Source: an uncultured Bacillota bacterium
GTDB taxonomy: Bacteria; Bacillota; Clostridia; Oscillospirales; Oscillospiraceae
NCBI GenBank assembly: GCA_947649625.1
Contig: CANSSJ010000002.1
Coordinates: forward strand, 1-64,000
Reading direction: 5' to 3'
Length of the DNA: 64,000 nt
How positions within the stretch are numbered: position 1 is the first letter of the stretch; each line of letters opens with the position of its first letter. This document shows, in pieces, positions 37,445-47,147 of this stretch. Under the pieces are notes generated by a model, which was not told the origin of the DNA, did no database searches, and saw only the letters and a program-made list of their open reading frames with translations. Position numbers and translations under genes: made by a program.

Positions 37445-38620
37445 ATGGAGATAAACGGGCAAACTGTCAGCGGTACAGGCCGCTACGACCAGATGGGGCT
37501 GTCCTCCGAGCTGATGCGGGCCATCGAAAAGAAGGGCTATGTGGAGGCTACCCCCATTCAGACCGGGGCAATCCCCTGGTTCATGGACTGGAAGGACGTC
37601 ATCGCCAAGGCCCCCACGGGGACGGGCAAGACCTTCGCTTTCGGCATCCCTATGGTGGAACACACTGACCCCGCGTCAACCGACGTCACCGGCCTGGTGC
37701 TGGCCCCCACCCGGGAGCTGGCCATCCAGATCCAGGACGAGCTGCGGGACCTGTGCGCCTTCAAGGAGGGGGTGCGGGTGGTGTGCCTCTACGGCGGCCA
37801 GCCCATCGGCGGGCAGATCAACCAGTTGAAGAAAAAGCCCCAGATCGTGGTGGCCACCCCGGGGCGGCTGATGGACCACATGAAGCGGCGCACCGTCCGG
37901 CTGGACAAGGTGGAGACGGTGGTGCTGGACGAGGCCGACCGGATGCTGGACATGGGCTTTGTCCGGGACGTGACCCACATCCTGGACCAGATGCCCAAGC
38001 GGAAAAACCTGGGGATGTTCTCCGCCACCATCTCCCGGGAGGTGCTGGATATCTCCTGGGTCTACCAGCGGGAGCCGGTGGAGATCACCGTCCAGGCCGA
38101 CCAGGAGAACCGGCCCGACATCGCCCAGTACCGGCTGGACGCGGACCGGGGGGAGAAGGCGGACATCATGGCCCGGCTGCTGGAGATGGGGGACTACGAG
38201 CGGGTGATTGCCTTCTGCAACACCAAGAATATGACCGACCGGCTGGCCGGGCTGCTGGGGATGCGGGGCATCTCCTGCGAGGCCATCCACGGCGACATCA
38301 CCCAGTCCCTTCGGGAGCGGACCCTGCAGAAGTTTCGGGACGGGAAGATCCGCGTTCTGGCCGCCACCGACGTGGCCGCCCGGGGGCTGGACATCGACGA
38401 CGTGGACGCGGTATTCAACTACGACGTGCCCGACGAGAACGAATATTACATCCACCGCATCGGCCGCACCGGCCGGGCCCGCCGCCACGGGGTAGCGTTC
38501 TCCCTGGTGTCCTCCATCACCGAGGGCCTGCGGATGGACGATATCGTGAAGTCCACCGGCAGTCAGGTCCGCACGGTCTACTTTAATGAGAATGGCGACC
38601 TGGTGGCCGCCGCGGAGTAA
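37445..38620 (+). CDS. DEAD/DEAH box RNA helicase
   Basis: APTGTGKTFAFGIPM, VLDEADRML, SATIS, HRIGRTGRARR. Confidence 0.95.
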   Translation: MEINGQTVSGTGRYDQMGLSSELMRAIEKKGYVEATPIQTGAIPWFMDWKDVIAKAPTGTGKTFAFGIPMVEHTDPASTDVTGLVLAPTRELAIQIQDELRDLCAFKEGVRVVCLYGGQPIGGQINQLKKKPQIVVATPGRLMDHMKRRTVRLDKVETVVLDEADRMLDMGFVRDVTHILDQMPKRKNLGMFSATISREVLDISWVYQREPVEITVQADQENRPDIAQYRLDADRGEKADIMARLLEMGDYERVIAFCNTKNMTDRLAGLLGMRGISCEAIHGDITQSLRERTLQKFRDGKIRVLAATDVAARGLDIDDVDAVFNYDVPDENEYYIHRIGRTGRARRHGVAFSLVSSITEGLRMDDIVKSTGSQVRTVYFNENGDLVAAAE

Positions 38621-38622
38621 AA

Positions 38623-39198
38623 ATGAGCCAAAAAACAACTCATTTCTGGCTGGACTTCTTTGCCTGCTTCCTCATCCCGGCCTACACTCTCCTCTTTGCC
38701 GGGAGCGTGCAGTGGTTCGGCACCAACTTCTCGGTGATCGCCGTCACCGGCCCGGACCACTACCGGGGGTTTGTCTACTGGGGGATCTTAGCGGGGAGCT
38801 ACTTCTTCGTCATGCTCAGCCGGACCGCCTTCGTCCTCCCGCTGCGTGGCGCCAGGGTCCTGGTACGGCTGCTGACGGTGTGCGCCGTCCTCTCCCTGGC
38901 CTACGCCGTTGCCATCCCCTATCTGCCCGCCTACTTCCCCAGATACGCCGCCCTTCATGTGGCCCTGGCCGCGGGAGCCTGTGTGCTGCTCATGCTGGCC
39001 CTGCTGGTGGTCCTGCTGGCCTTGCGCCGGACGGACCAGGAGCGCTGGAGGAAGCCTCTGCGGGGCTGGGGCCTCATCGTGGCGGGCAGCGCCGTACTGT
39101 TTCTCATCCCCATGATGGTCTCCACCGCCCTGGAGGTCTTCTTCACCATTTCCGCCGCCCTGCTGACCCGGAGAATCTGGCTGCTGGCGAAATTTTAA
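38623..39198 (+). CDS. Hypothetical membrane protein
   Basis: 191 aa with multiple hydrophobic segments. Confidence 0.65.
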   Translation: MSQKTTHFWLDFFACFLIPAYTLLFAGSVQWFGTNFSVIAVTGPDHYRGFVYWGILAGSYFFVMLSRTAFVLPLRGARVLVRLLTVCAVLSLAYAVAIPYLPAYFPRYAALHVALAAGACVLLMLALLVVLLALRRTDQERWRKPLRGWGLIVAGSAVLFLIPMMVSTALEVFFTISAALLTRRIWLLAKF

Positions 39199-39298
39199 TC
39201 CATCTTTTATCTTTTTCCTATGGTATTTTCAATCCTCGGGGCGTATGATGTATTTCAGAAACAGGCCTCAAACGACTTTGAAAAGGAGCGATTTTAGA

Positions 39299-39508
39299 AT
39301 GGGAAACAAGAGACTGTACCGGACCGAGGGCCCCTATAAGATGCTGTGCGGCGTGTGCGGCGGCATCGCGGAGTACTTCGACATCGACCCCACTCTGGTG
39401 CGGGTGGGCTGGGTCATCGCCTTTTTCTGTGCCAGCGTGGGCTTCTGGGCCTATCTGATCTGCGCCCTCATCATGCCCAAGAAGAGCGACATCTACCCGG
39501 ATTACTGA
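39299..39508 (+). CDS. PspC-domain protein
   Basis: KRLYRTEGPYKMLCGVCGGIAEYFDIDPTLVRVGWVIAFFC. Confidence 0.92.
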   Translation: MGNKRLYRTEGPYKMLCGVCGGIAEYFDIDPTLVRVGWVIAFFCASVGFWAYLICALIMPKKSDIYPDY

Positions 39509-39519
39509 TTTACAGGCGT

Positions 39520-39650
39520 GTAGGGCGCGACGGCCCCTACCCCTTTTGGCCTTCGGCCATTTCCCCCTGACAGGGGGAATCGGCCCCGGCGCGCCGTCCG
39601 TGTTATCTGCCGCACCAAAAAGGCGGGCCGCCGAGGTCGTCGGCCCCTAC
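39520..39650. repeat. Long intergenic palindromic repeat (GTAGGGCGCGACGGCCCC...GTCGTCGGCCCCTAC)
   Basis: Ends are imperfect inverted repeats of the same family as 23091-23165, with an extra internal hairpin TTTCCCCCTGACAGGGGGAA. Confidence 0.75.
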
Positions 39651-39674
39651 AAGCGAAAAACGGGAGGATTCCCT

Positions 39675-40550
39675 ATGATAACCGTCCGCCCCTCCGTCCC
39701 GGAGGATGTTCCCGCCCAGCGGGAGCTGTGGAAGCTGGCCTTCGGCGACAGCGACGCCTATATTGACAACTTCTACAACACCTGCTACCGCCCCGAGCGG
39801 GTGGTGGTCCTGGAGGAGGACGGGGCGGTCAGGTCCATGACCGCCTGGTTCGACACCACCTTTGTGGTCCCCGGACAGGGGGAGTACCGGGCGGCCTACC
39901 TCTACGCCGTGGCCACCCACCCCGACTGCCGGGGCCGGGGGCTGGCGGCACAGCTGCTGGCCGGGGCGGACGAATATTTCCGCTCTTTGAGCATCCCCGC
40001 CGTCACCACCGTGCCGGCGGAGCCCTCCCTCCACAACTTTTTCGGGGCTAACGGCTTCCGGGAGTGCTTCCGTATTTTGGGCGGGACATTGCGCCGGGAA
40101 GAGATTCCCCTGCCGCCCTCCAACCTCCTCCGCCCCGCCCTGCCGGAGGAGTACGGCCAGGTGCGGGAGGCCCTTCTCAAGGACATCCCCCATATTGCCT
40201 ACCCGGAGGACGCCCTGACCTATCAGGCCGGGTGCTGCGCTCTGGGGGACGGCGGGCTGTTTGTAGGGGACGCCCCTGCGGGCCCCGTCTGCCTGTGCGC
40301 CGAGCGGGCAGACGACAGCCTGGTTGTCATCAAGGAGTGTCTGGGAGCCGACAAGCGCCCGGTCTTTCTGGACCTGCCCCGTATTGCCCCCGCCCGGCGG
40401 TGGGAGATACGGGGGCCCCGACCCCGGAACGAGAGGCCAGACCTCCGGGGGAATCTGGGCAGATTTGGGATGCTCAAGTGGCTGGACCCGGCGCTGGAAC
40501 AGGCCTGGGACTGGGACACCGTGGGCTATCTGGGGCTGGCCTTTGACTAA
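39675..40550 (+). CDS. GNAT family N-acetyltransferase
   Basis: AAYLYAVATHPDCRGRGLAAQLLAGADEYF. Confidence 0.88.
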   Translation: MITVRPSVPEDVPAQRELWKLAFGDSDAYIDNFYNTCYRPERVVVLEEDGAVRSMTAWFDTTFVVPGQGEYRAAYLYAVATHPDCRGRGLAAQLLAGADEYFRSLSIPAVTTVPAEPSLHNFFGANGFRECFRILGGTLRREEIPLPPSNLLRPALPEEYGQVREALLKDIPHIAYPEDALTYQAGCCALGDGGLFVGDAPAGPVCLCAERADDSLVVIKECLGADKRPVFLDLPRIAPARRWEIRGPRPRNERPDLRGNLGRFGMLKWLDPALEQAWDWDTVGYLGLAFD

Positions 40551-40709
40551 CTTCTTGCATATTGCCCAAAAACGGCCGTTTCATTTTGTGGAAACGGCTG
40601 TTTTTTGTGTCTCTCACGGGGCACCACAGTCATATAGTTGTGGAAACCCCCACAAAATCCATGCTTTACTCCTTCCAATTTTATGCTATACTATACATAT
40701 AGTAGCAAA

Positions 40710-40767
40710 ACGGCGCCCTTTCTCTGGGCGTTTTCCCCAATTCCCGCCCAAAATGAAGGAGCGCCGT
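40710..40767 (+). promoter_or_regulatory. Structured 5' leader of gdhA
   Basis: Nested stems ACGGCGCCCTT/AAGGAGCGCCGT and GGGCG/CGCCC just upstream of gdhA. Confidence 0.45.
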
Positions 40768-40806
40768 CAAAACCACCGGACAATATATTTTAGGAGGAAT
40801 GCTGTT

Positions 40807-42159
40807 ATGAACCAGTACATCGAGAGAGTCCTGAACGCCACCAAGGCCAAGAACGCCAACGAGCCCGAGTTCCTGCAGACCGTGGAGGAGGTCTTCTCCT
40901 CTCTGGAGCCCGTGATCAACGCCCACCCTGAGTACGAGAAGGTCGCCCTGCTGGAGCGGATGGTGGAGCCCGAGCGGGTCATCGAGTTCCGGGTGACCTG
41001 GGAGGACGACAACCATGTGTGGCAGGTCAACCGCGGCTACCGCGTGCAGTACAACGGAGCCCTCGGCCCCTACAAGGGCGGCATCCGCTTTGACCCCTCC
41101 GTCAACCTGTCCATCATCAAGTTCCTGGGCTTTGAGCAGGTGTTCAAGGACGCCATGACCGGCCTGCCCATCGGCGGCGCCAAGGGCGGCTCCGACTTCG
41201 ACCCCCGGGGCAAGAGCGACGCTGAGGTCATGCGCTTCTGCCAGGCCTTCATCACCGAGCTGTACCGGCACATCGGCCAGGACATCGACTGCCCCGCCGG
41301 CGACCTGGGCTGCGGCGGCCGTGAGATCGGCTACATGTACGGCCAGTACCGCCGCATCGTGGGCGCCTCCGAGTTCGGCGCTCTGTCCGGCAAGGCTGTT
41401 TCCACCGGCGGCTCCCTGATGCGTCCCGAGGCCACCGGTTTCGGCGCTGTGTACTATCTGGTCGAGGCCCTGAAGCACGACGGCGAGGACATCAAGGGCA
41501 AGCGGATCGCCATGTCCGGCTACGGCAACGTGGGCTGGGGCATCATGAAGAAGGCGGCCGAGCTGGGCGCGAAGGTGACCTACTTCGCCGGCCCCGACGG
41601 CTACATCCACGATCCCGACGGCGTGGACACCGAGGAGAAGCTGAACTACATCCTGGAGATGCGGGCCAAGGATCCCATGCACTGCGCCCCCTACGCCGAG
41701 AAGTTCGGCTGCGAGTTCGTGCCCGGCCAGAAGTGCTGGGGCGTGAAGGACGTGGACATCTACATGCCCGCCGCCACCCAGAACGACGTGAACATGGACT
41801 GGGCTGAGAAGATCGCGGCCTCCGGTGTGAAGTACTACATCGAGGTGGCCAACATGCCCACCACCAACGACGCCCTGGAGTTCCTGAAGAAGCAGGCTCA
41901 CATGGTGGTCGCCCCCTCCAAGGCCGTCAACGCCGGCGGCGTGTCCGTGTCCGAGCTGGAGATGGCCCAGAACGCCGAGCGCCTGTACTGGACCGCCGAA
42001 GAGGTGGACGAGAAGCTGAAGGGCATCATGAAGAACATCTACCACTCCTCCGTGGAGGTGGCCGAGCGCTACGGGCTGGGCTACGACCTGGTGGCCGGCG
42101 CTAACATCGTGGGCTTCCAGAAGGTCGCCGACGCCATGATGGCTCAGGGTATCTTCTAA
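40807..42159 (+). CDS. gdhA: Glutamate dehydrogenase
   Basis: GPYKGGIRFDPSVNLSIIKFLGFEQVFKDAMTGLPIGGAKGGSDFDPRGKSDAEVMRFCQ. Confidence 0.97.
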   Translation: MNQYIERVLNATKAKNANEPEFLQTVEEVFSSLEPVINAHPEYEKVALLERMVEPERVIEFRVTWEDDNHVWQVNRGYRVQYNGALGPYKGGIRFDPSVNLSIIKFLGFEQVFKDAMTGLPIGGAKGGSDFDPRGKSDAEVMRFCQAFITELYRHIGQDIDCPAGDLGCGGREIGYMYGQYRRIVGASEFGALSGKAVSTGGSLMRPEATGFGAVYYLVEALKHDGEDIKGKRIAMSGYGNVGWGIMKKAAELGAKVTYFAGPDGYIHDPDGVDTEEKLNYILEMRAKDPMHCAPYAEKFGCEFVPGQKCWGVKDVDIYMPAATQNDVNMDWAEKIAASGVKYYIEVANMPTTNDALEFLKKQAHMVVAPSKAVNAGGVSVSELEMAQNAERLYWTAEEVDEKLKGIMKNIYHSSVEVAERYGLGYDLVAGANIVGFQKVADAMMAQGIF

Positions 42160-42181
42160 GGACTCTCTCAAAGCAGACAAA

Positions 42182-42215
42182 GACCCGGGCGTCCCTTGTG
42201 GGCCGCCCGGGTTTT
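42182..42215 (+). terminator. Rho-independent terminator of gdhA
   Basis: GACCCGGGCG...CCGCCCGGGTTTT. Confidence 0.8.
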
Positions 42216-42219
42216 AACT

Positions 42220-45200
42220 TTACAGTTCCACGGCGGTATCAGTGGCAAAAAACCACAGCACCTGCCGGTTAACCGGCCGGCCCAGAATGGCGGACAGGGC
42301 CAGACTGTAGGCGTCCAGCTGGGGACGGTACTCCTCTGCCCGCACCTGCTCTCCGCCGGGGCGGACCCGGTCGCTCTTGAAGTCCACCACCGTCACGGCG
42401 CCGTCCTCCCCCTCGAACCAGGCGTCAATAACCCCCTGGAGGAGGACCTCCTCCCCCTTCCCCTCGGGGAAGTAATTCAGGGCGGAATCCAGAACGGAGA
42501 ACTTGAACTCCCGACGGCATTTCTCCCCCGCCGCAGCCATGGCCTGACCCAGAGAGCTAGTCAAAAAGGCGGACAGCCGCTCAGGCTCCACCGCCTCCCG
42601 CTGGAGTCTGGTGAGAAATCCCGTCTCCGTCAGCCGGTCCAGCTCCGCGGCTACGGCTTCGGGTGCGCTGTCTCCGTCCAGAGGAAAATACTGCATAGCC
42701 AGATGGAGGGCGGTCCCCCGCTGGGCGGGGGTAAGGCCCCGCTCCTCCGCGATGAAATTGGGCCGGGTGATGGGCTGGCCCCGGCGGACGGGCGGAGCGG
42801 TCCCCTCCGCCGCCTCCTGGTCCAGGGCACGGCCCTTGATCTGGGTGGCGGTGAGCTTGGAGGGCAGGCAGGCCGCCGGCAGGTGGGGGTAGGTCCAGGC
42901 CAGACGGGCGGCCAGACCGTCATCAACGGCCTCTTCCCGGGGCAGGTCGGTGTAATGGTTCTCTACTTTACGTTCCTCTCCCAGTGGGGCTCCGTCCACC
43001 CAGCGGATGTCCCAGGCGGGACCAAGGCCCTCCGCCGTTACTTCGGGCAGTCCGGCCAGGGCCCGGAGGGCGTCCCCCTCAGGCCGGGTGAGGGCGTGGA
43101 GGAGCACCCAGGCCCCCACGCTCTGCTGCTGTTCCAGGGACAGGGGCGAGATGGGCAGGCTCTCCCCCAGCCGGGCCAGGGCATCCGCTCCTTCGGGCAG
43201 AACTGCCGTGAGGATCAGCTTCTCCCGGGCACGAGTCATGGCCACATAGAGCAGCCGCAGCTCCTCGGCCAGCATTTCCCGTTCCAGCCGGCGAGCCACC
43301 GCCCGCCGGGCCAAGGTGGGGTACTCCACCATCCGCTCCCGGTCCAGCCCCCGGGGCCCCACCCCCAGCTCCGGGTGGAAGAGCACCGGGCGCATCAGGT
43401 CGTCCCGGTTCAGCCGCCGGGTGAGACCGCACACCAGTACCACCGGCTTCTCCAACCCCTTGGAGCGGTGGATGGACAGAATGGACACCCCTTCCCCCTC
43501 CCGGCCATTTCCGGCAGAAGCTCCCAGGCGGGAACCGGCCTCCTTCAGCCGGTCCAGCCGCAGGAGGAACTGGAACAGAGTGCGGCAGCCGCTGTCCTCC
43601 AGCTGGCCGGCCAAGGCGTATAGGGACAGCAGGTTGCTCTGCCGCTCGCCGCCCCCCTCCATGGCGCCGAAGACACCCAACAGGTTTGTCTTCTCAAAGA
43701 CATGCCACATGAGCTGGCGGCAGGTGCGGTCCCCCGCGTCGAAGCGCAGCTCCTCCAGATTGTCCAAAAAATCCCGGCACTCCCGATCGCCCTCCGCCGC
43801 CGCGTGGGCCACGGCGCTGTAAAAGTCTTCCCCCTTACAGTCCGCCCGCAGCAGGGCCAGCTTGTCCCCGGAGAAGCCGTATACCGGAGAGCGCAGGGCG
43901 GCGATGAGAGGTACGTCCTGCCGAGGGTTGTCCACGATCTGGAGAATGGCCAGGGCCACATTGACTTCGGTGGTCTCGAAAAAGTCCTCCCCGCTGTCGG
44001 CGGTCCAGGGGACGCCCTCCTCATTGAGGGCCTGGAGATAGTGATGGAGCACCGGGCCGGGACTGCGCAGAAGAATCATTATGTCCGAGGGCCGCAGCGG
44101 CCGGAGCCCCTCTCCCTCCTCAATCAGCAGCGGTACATCCAGCAGCTCCCGGATACGCCGGGCGGAAAACCGGGCCTCCAGCAGGTTTTTGTCCTCCTTC
44201 TCCCCCTCCTGTTCCCCCAGGAAGGACAGGTCGATGGCGTCCAGCTCCAGGGCGTAGGGGTCATTTTGTCCGTAGGGGCGGCCTGTGGCCGCCCGTTTTT
44301 GGTCCTCCGCGCCGGTATCGGGCGGCCACAGACCGCCCCTGCACGATTCCGCCGTTAAAAATACCTTCCCCGGCACCAGCTTCTGGCTGTCGTCGTAGTC
44401 CAGCTCGCCGAATTCAGTTGACATAATATTCCGGAACAGGTCGTTGCACCCCTCCAGCACCTGGGGCCGGGAGCGGAAATTTTTGGACAGCACCCGCTTC
44501 CGGGGTTCCCCCTCCGCCGCCCGGTCCCCGTCCGGAAAACGGCGGTATTTATCCAGAAAGATGGATGGATCCGCCAGCCGGAAGCGGTAGATGGACTGTT
44601 TCACATCCCCCACCTGGAACAGCTTCCGCCCCCCGTCGGAGATAGCGGTGAAGATGGCGTTCTGGACCTGATTGGTGTCCTGGTATTCATCCACCAGCAC
44701 CTCGTCGAACCGACCGCCCCAGTATTGGGCCAGCTCGGTGGGGTTTCCCTCCCCGTCGGTGAGCAGCTTGACGGCAAAGTGCTCCAGATCGGAGAAATCC
44801 AGCAGCCCCCGCCGGGCCTTTTCCCGGGAAAAGGCGGCCTGGAAGTCCAGCACCAGGTCCATCAGCGCCTCCACCACCGGGGCGGACAGGGCCAGCTCGT
44901 CCACTTGGACGGCGGTGTCGCTGGAAAAGGGCTCCGCCGCCCTCTCCAGTGTCTTTTTGCACCGGTCCCGGATATTTTTCACCCGCTCCTTGGCCCATTC
45001 CGCCCGTTCCTCCTGCAAAGGACCCATGGCCAGCGTCCGCTTCCGTTTCCTTCCCACCGCCGGAAAGGGGATGGGCAGCCGGGAACAGGCCCCGTCCCAG
45101 CTCTGCTCCCGGAGAAAGTCCTCTATTCCCTCCAGGACAGCGGAGATGGACGGGGCGTAGTTGCTCTGAAGCAGCTCGTCCTCCCCGCACAGCTCCAGCG

Positions 45201-45900
45201 CCCGGAGCAGGCGGCCCCGACAGGCCCGGATCTGCCGCCGGGCGTCCTCCAGCAGGGGCGCTCCCCAGGGGGTCTGAGTCAGGTCGGAGATGCTTTCCAA
45301 CCGCCACAGTTCCTTCTGTTCCTCCAGCCACCGGGCGGGGTCAGGGTGGCTCTGCACCCGGCCGAAGACGTCCACCACGATCTGGGCCAGCCGGCTGTCG
45401 TCCCGTCCGGTGGACAGGGTGTCCACCAGCAGGGCAAAAGGGCTGTCCGGAGTCAGGTCCTCATACCGCCTGTCCAGCACCTCCTCCAGCACCTGGGCCA
45501 TGAGGACGTGGCCCTCTCCCTCGTCGCACAGGCGGAAGTCCGGGTCCAGATTCAGGAGATGGCCGCTCTCCCGGAGGAGAGCGGCGCAGAAGGAGTGGAT
45601 GGTGGAGATCTGCGCCCGGTAGACTAGGGTGGTCTGGCGGCGGAGATGGCGGTCGTTGGGATGCTCCGCCAGCCGGTCGGACAGCTCCTGGGCGATGCGG
45701 CCCCGCAGCTCGGCCGCCGCCGCCCTGGTGTAGGTAATCACCAGAAAGCGGTCAATGTCCAACCCCTCCCCGGTCACCCGGTCCAGCAGCCGCTCCACCA
45801 GCACCCGGGTCTTGCCCGACCCCGCCGCCGCCGACACCAGTAGCTCCCCGCCCCGGTCGTCTACTACTTTTCTCTGTTCGTCTGTCAAGGGAAAGGGCAT
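42220..45900 (-). CDS. addA: ATP-dependent helicase/nuclease subunit A
   Basis: LTDEQRKVVDDRGGELLVSAAAGSGKTRVLVERLL; UvrD motifs; C-terminal nuclease VTVVDFKSD. Confidence 0.95.
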   Translation of the reverse strand: MPFPLTDEQRKVVDDRGGELLVSAAAGSGKTRVLVERLLDRVTGEGLDIDRFLVITYTRAAAAELRGRIAQELSDRLAEHPNDRHLRRQTTLVYRAQISTIHSFCAALLRESGHLLNLDPDFRLCDEGEGHVLMAQVLEEVLDRRYEDLTPDSPFALLVDTLSTGRDDSRLAQIVVDVFGRVQSHPDPARWLEEQKELWRLESISDLTQTPWGAPLLEDARRQIRACRGRLLRALELCGEDELLQSNYAPSISAVLEGIEDFLREQSWDGACSRLPIPFPAVGRKRKRTLAMGPLQEERAEWAKERVKNIRDRCKKTLERAAEPFSSDTAVQVDELALSAPVVEALMDLVLDFQAAFSREKARRGLLDFSDLEHFAVKLLTDGEGNPTELAQYWGGRFDEVLVDEYQDTNQVQNAIFTAISDGGRKLFQVGDVKQSIYRFRLADPSIFLDKYRRFPDGDRAAEGEPRKRVLSKNFRSRPQVLEGCNDLFRNIMSTEFGELDYDDSQKLVPGKVFLTAESCRGGLWPPDTGAEDQKRAATGRPYGQNDPYALELDAIDLSFLGEQEGEKEDKNLLEARFSARRIRELLDVPLLIEEGEGLRPLRPSDIMILLRSPGPVLHHYLQALNEEGVPWTADSGEDFFETTEVNVALAILQIVDNPRQDVPLIAALRSPVYGFSGDKLALLRADCKGEDFYSAVAHAAAEGDRECRDFLDNLEELRFDAGDRTCRQLMWHVFEKTNLLGVFGAMEGGGERQSNLLSLYALAGQLEDSGCRTLFQFLLRLDRLKEAGSRLGASAGNGREGEGVSILSIHRSKGLEKPVVLVCGLTRRLNRDDLMRPVLFHPELGVGPRGLDRERMVEYPTLARRAVARRLEREMLAEELRLLYVAMTRAREKLILTAVLPEGADALARLGESLPISPLSLEQQQSVGAWVLLHALTRPEGDALRALAGLPEVTAEGLGPAWDIRWVDGAPLGEERKVENHYTDLPREEAVDDGLAARLAWTYPHLPAACLPSKLTATQIKGRALDQEAAEGTAPPVRRGQPITRPNFIAEERGLTPAQRGTALHLAMQYFPLDGDSAPEAVAAELDRLTETGFLTRLQREAVEPERLSAFLTSSLGQAMAAAGEKCRREFKFSVLDSALNYFPEGKGEEVLLQGVIDAWFEGEDGAVTVVDFKSDRVRPGGEQVRAEEYRPQLDAYSLALSAILGRPVNRQVLWFFATDTAVEL
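44272..44342. repeat. Palindromic repeat element embedded in the addA reading frame
   Basis: 24-bp arms GTAGGGGCGGCCTGTGGCCGCCCG (44272-44295) and CGGGCGGCCACAGACCGCCCCTGC (44319-44342), 22/24 complementary. Encodes CRGGLWPPDTGAEDQKRAATGRPY in AddA. Confidence 0.88.
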
Positions 45901-45913
45901 GAGGCCGCCTCCT

Positions 45914-46747
45914 TTACTCCGTCAATACGCTCAAATACTTTTCAATGCGGATACCGTTGTTCCGCTGGGCCACATCCTGCTCCAGAAAGATCAGCCGCTC
46001 CAGCAACTCCACAGCCTTTTGGACCGCCTGGGGCAGGGACCTGCCCTTAAGCAGCTGGCCGGTAAGCAGAGAGGTAAAAATGTCCCCGGTCCCGGGGAAA
46101 TGGGCCTTGATAAAGCGGTAGGGAACGGTGAAATACCCCTCAGCCTGCCCATCAAATCCCCAGACCACATGCCGGCCTATCTCCTTCTCCTGGCCGCTGG
46201 TGACCACCACCGACCGGGGCCCCAGATTCCGCAGGCTGTCCAGCACCCGGCAGGCCTGCTCCGCAGTCAGCAGCTCCTCCCCCTCATACAGGCCGGTGAG
46301 AAACTCAGCTTCCGTCAGGTTGGGGACGATCACGTCCGACACGCCGATAAACCGGCGCATGTTGTCCACCGTCTGGCGGGTGGAGCCGTTGTACAGTTTT
46401 CCCCCGTCCCCCATGATGGGGTCGGTGACCACCAGGAAGTCCTCCTTCCGCTGACTGTCGATGAAGTCCCGCAGCAGGTCCACCTGATCCGCCGAGGCCA
46501 GAAAGCCGGTGGTAATGCAGTCAAACTGAAACCCCAGAGTCTGCCAGACCTGGATGGTCTCCCGCATGTAGGCCGTGGTGTCCAGGACGGAGAACTTTCC
46601 GTAGTCGAAGTTATTGGACACCAGGGCGGTTGGCAGGTTGTACACGCTGTGGCCCATGTTGGACAGAATGGGCAGCATCCCCGCAAGGCCCATCTTGCCA
46701 TAGCCGGGCATGTCGCCGATAATTAAGATATTTTTGCTGTTTTCCAT
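45914..46747 (-). CDS. Pyridoxal/pyridoxamine kinase-like protein
   Basis: LIIGDMPGYGKMGLAGMLPILSNMGHSVYNLPTALVSN..., DPIMGDGGKLY, GTGDIFTSLLTG. Confidence 0.85.
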   Translation of the reverse strand: MENSKNILIIGDMPGYGKMGLAGMLPILSNMGHSVYNLPTALVSNNFDYGKFSVLDTTAYMRETIQVWQTLGFQFDCITTGFLASADQVDLLRDFIDSQRKEDFLVVTDPIMGDGGKLYNGSTRQTVDNMRRFIGVSDVIVPNLTEAEFLTGLYEGEELLTAEQACRVLDSLRNLGPRSVVVTSGQEKEIGRHVVWGFDGQAEGYFTVPYRFIKAHFPGTGDIFTSLLTGQLLKGRSLPQAVQKAVELLERLIFLEQDVAQRNNGIRIEKYLSVLTE

Positions 46748-46784
46748 GGATATTACCTCTTGTCAATATTTTCTGTGGTTTTAG

Positions 46785-47147
46785 TTACCACTCGTCATCC
46801 GCCTCAAAATTTTTATAGTAGGCAATAAAGTTTTGCACGATATTCTCTCTGGAATTGACATATTCAGCCTCAACGCCGCCGTTTTTCAGGCTTTCAATCC
46901 ACTCCCCGTCCACCATGCAGCCCACATCCATATTGATGCCGTACTTGGCCTGCTCCAGGAGTGGGACGTCCGTCACGTCTCCGATGCAGTACAGGTATCC
47001 GCACAGCAGCCGGATATACTCCGAGCTGCCCTCCTGAAAATCCTCTATCTCCTGTTCGATCAATTTCCGGATCTCACTCTTAGGAATCGCGGTAAAATCA
47101 AATCTGTATTTCCGGATCAGAGCTTCCGCCCTCTGTTCGTTTGTCAT
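46785..47147 (-). CDS. Hypothetical protein
   Basis: MTNEQRAEALIRKYRFDFTAIPKSEIRKLIEQEIEDFQ...; no confident family. Confidence 0.55.
   Translation of the reverse strand: MTNEQRAEALIRKYRFDFTAIPKSEIRKLIEQEIEDFQEGSSEYIRLLCGYLYCIGDVTDVPLLEQAKYGINMDVGCMVDGEWIESLKNGGVEAEYVNSRENIVQNFIAYYKNFEADDEW

Noticed and set aside
40681-42180. 499-aa minus-strand ORF opposite gdhA
   Set aside because: His/Val/Gly-rich shadow ORF; gdhA is unambiguous on the plus strand.
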